From Guyparkeria hydrothermalis (GTDB taxonomy: Bacteria; Pseudomonadota; Gammaproteobacteria; Halothiobacillales; Halothiobacillaceae): a stretch of 64,000 nucleotides of DNA. Below, one piece after another: positions 63,589 to 64,000 of this stretch; the first letter of the stretch is position 1; every line of letters starts with the position of its first letter. The stretch is taken from positions 992,001-1,056,000 of the forward strand of contig NZ_JAJSED010000001.1 of assembly GCF_023555385.1 (NCBI RefSeq), read 5' to 3'. The position numbers were made by a program, and so were the translations under genes. The notes beneath the pieces are model-generated. The model did not search any database. It saw only the letters and a program-made list of their open reading frames with translations, and was not told the DNA's origin.

Positions 63589-64000
63589 GCTTCTTCAACA
63601 TCGGCAAGAAGGACGCCGACGGTCGGCAAGTCCGCATCGAGCATCGTGGGCGCTATTTGCGGGCCAGCCGAACGGGTGAGGTGTCCCTACGTGCCCAGAC
63701 GAAAGCAGCCGGCGTCAATTTCACCGGCAACACGGCACAAGGCATTCGCGTCTCGGCCACGCCGGTCAAGGACACCCAGATCGCGCTACAAAACGGCCGG
63801 TTCATTCTTCGCGGTCGCTACGGACGCGGACCGACCAAGCTGAATCTGTCGAAAACGGGCGTGACGGTTTCAACGCGCAACCGGCTAGGGACGTTCAACT
63901 GGATCAAGCCCAACCGCTCTTCAGCCAAGATCGCCGGCGTCCAGGTCCGAGGCCGAAATGCCGTCGTACTCCAGTCGATCTACTTCGCCTTCTCGGCTAT
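63585..64000 (+). CDS. Hypothetical protein, partial (runs off right edge)
   Basis: Opens with ATG at 63585, overlapping the previous stop. About 138 residues are visible, beginning MSFFNIGKKDADGRQVRIEH and containing RYGRGPTKLNLSKTGVTVST (DUF4236-like beta motif) and NWIKPNRSSAKIAGVQVRGR. Rich in Arg and Gly. The C-terminus is outside the window. I do not recognise a function. Confidence 0.7.
   Translation, partial: MSFFNIGKKDADGRQVRIEHRGRYLRASRTGEVSLRAQTKAAGVNFTGNTAQGIRVSATPVKDTQIALQNGRFILRGRYGRGPTKLNLSKTGVTVSTRNRLGTFNWIKPNRSSAKIAGVQVRGRNAVVLQSIYFAFSA

Overview
The window looks like a GC-rich gammaproteobacterial chromosome. The left 19 kb is ordinary housekeeping DNA with gammaproteobacterial gene order: maf-rng-yhdP, a leuS-lptE-holA run, and proA-nadD-rsfS-rlmH. 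A YbeL-like zinc-ribbon gene diverges from leuS, as in Escherichia coli. A periplasmic two-domain rhodanese, a DUF4396 membrane protein and a PQQ-type beta-propeller would suit a sulfur-metabolising relative such as a Halothiobacillus/Guyparkeria-like organism. That genus guess is inference only.

Layout. 1-12051 (minus): yhdP (runs off the left edge), rng, maf, rlmH, rsfS, nadD, proA, holA, lptE, leuS. 12326-18990: YbeL-like protein, rhodanese, CBS-pair protein, HPF/RaiA protein fused to a cold-shock-like domain, CIA30 protein, DUF4396 protein, a small secreted protein and a beta-propeller protein. Two terminators with the same loop motif, in opposite orientations, bracket the propeller gene. 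At 19.2-20.9 kb a possible tRNA/tmRNA 3' tail, a tyrosine integrase and an AlpA-like regulator mark the left border of a genomic island that fills the rest of the window. No right border is visible.

The island is a defence island. 21.3-31.9 kb (plus): two overlapping DUF262 genes (the second with a DUF1524 HNH-type end), then hsdM-hsdS-hsdR and an unrecognised gene. 32.0-39.7 kb (minus): a complete type I Zorya system (zorA, zorB, zorC, zorD). 39.8-48.0 kb (minus): rmuC, then a tightly overlapping triad of DUF6361 protein, phospholipase-D-like protein and SNF2-type helicase, a candidate defence module I cannot name. 48.5-53.7 kb (plus): tandem AAA+ ATPase, WYL regulator, coiled-coil membrane protein and dual-specificity phosphatase. 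53.8-56.1 kb: SprT-like protease, HEPN-type protein and EEP-family nuclease/phosphatase. 56.1-61.5 kb (minus): metallophosphoesterase, small unknowns and two paralogous ADP-ribosylglycohydrolases on either side of a frameshifted gene. 61.7-64 kb (plus): very small membrane proteins, an SRAP (YedK-like) protein and a gene cut by the right edge.

The most striking unexplained signal is a shared palindrome, GCGACA-N5-TGTCGC. It occurs twice upstream of the tandem AAA+ gene (48300-48316 with one arm mismatch, and 48413-48429) and once upstream of each ADP-ribosylglycohydrolase gene (59528-59544, 61551-61567). Its spacing to the three start codons is nearly constant (48-57 nt). This suggests that one regulator, most simply the adjacent WYL protein, controls separated operons of the island as one regulon.
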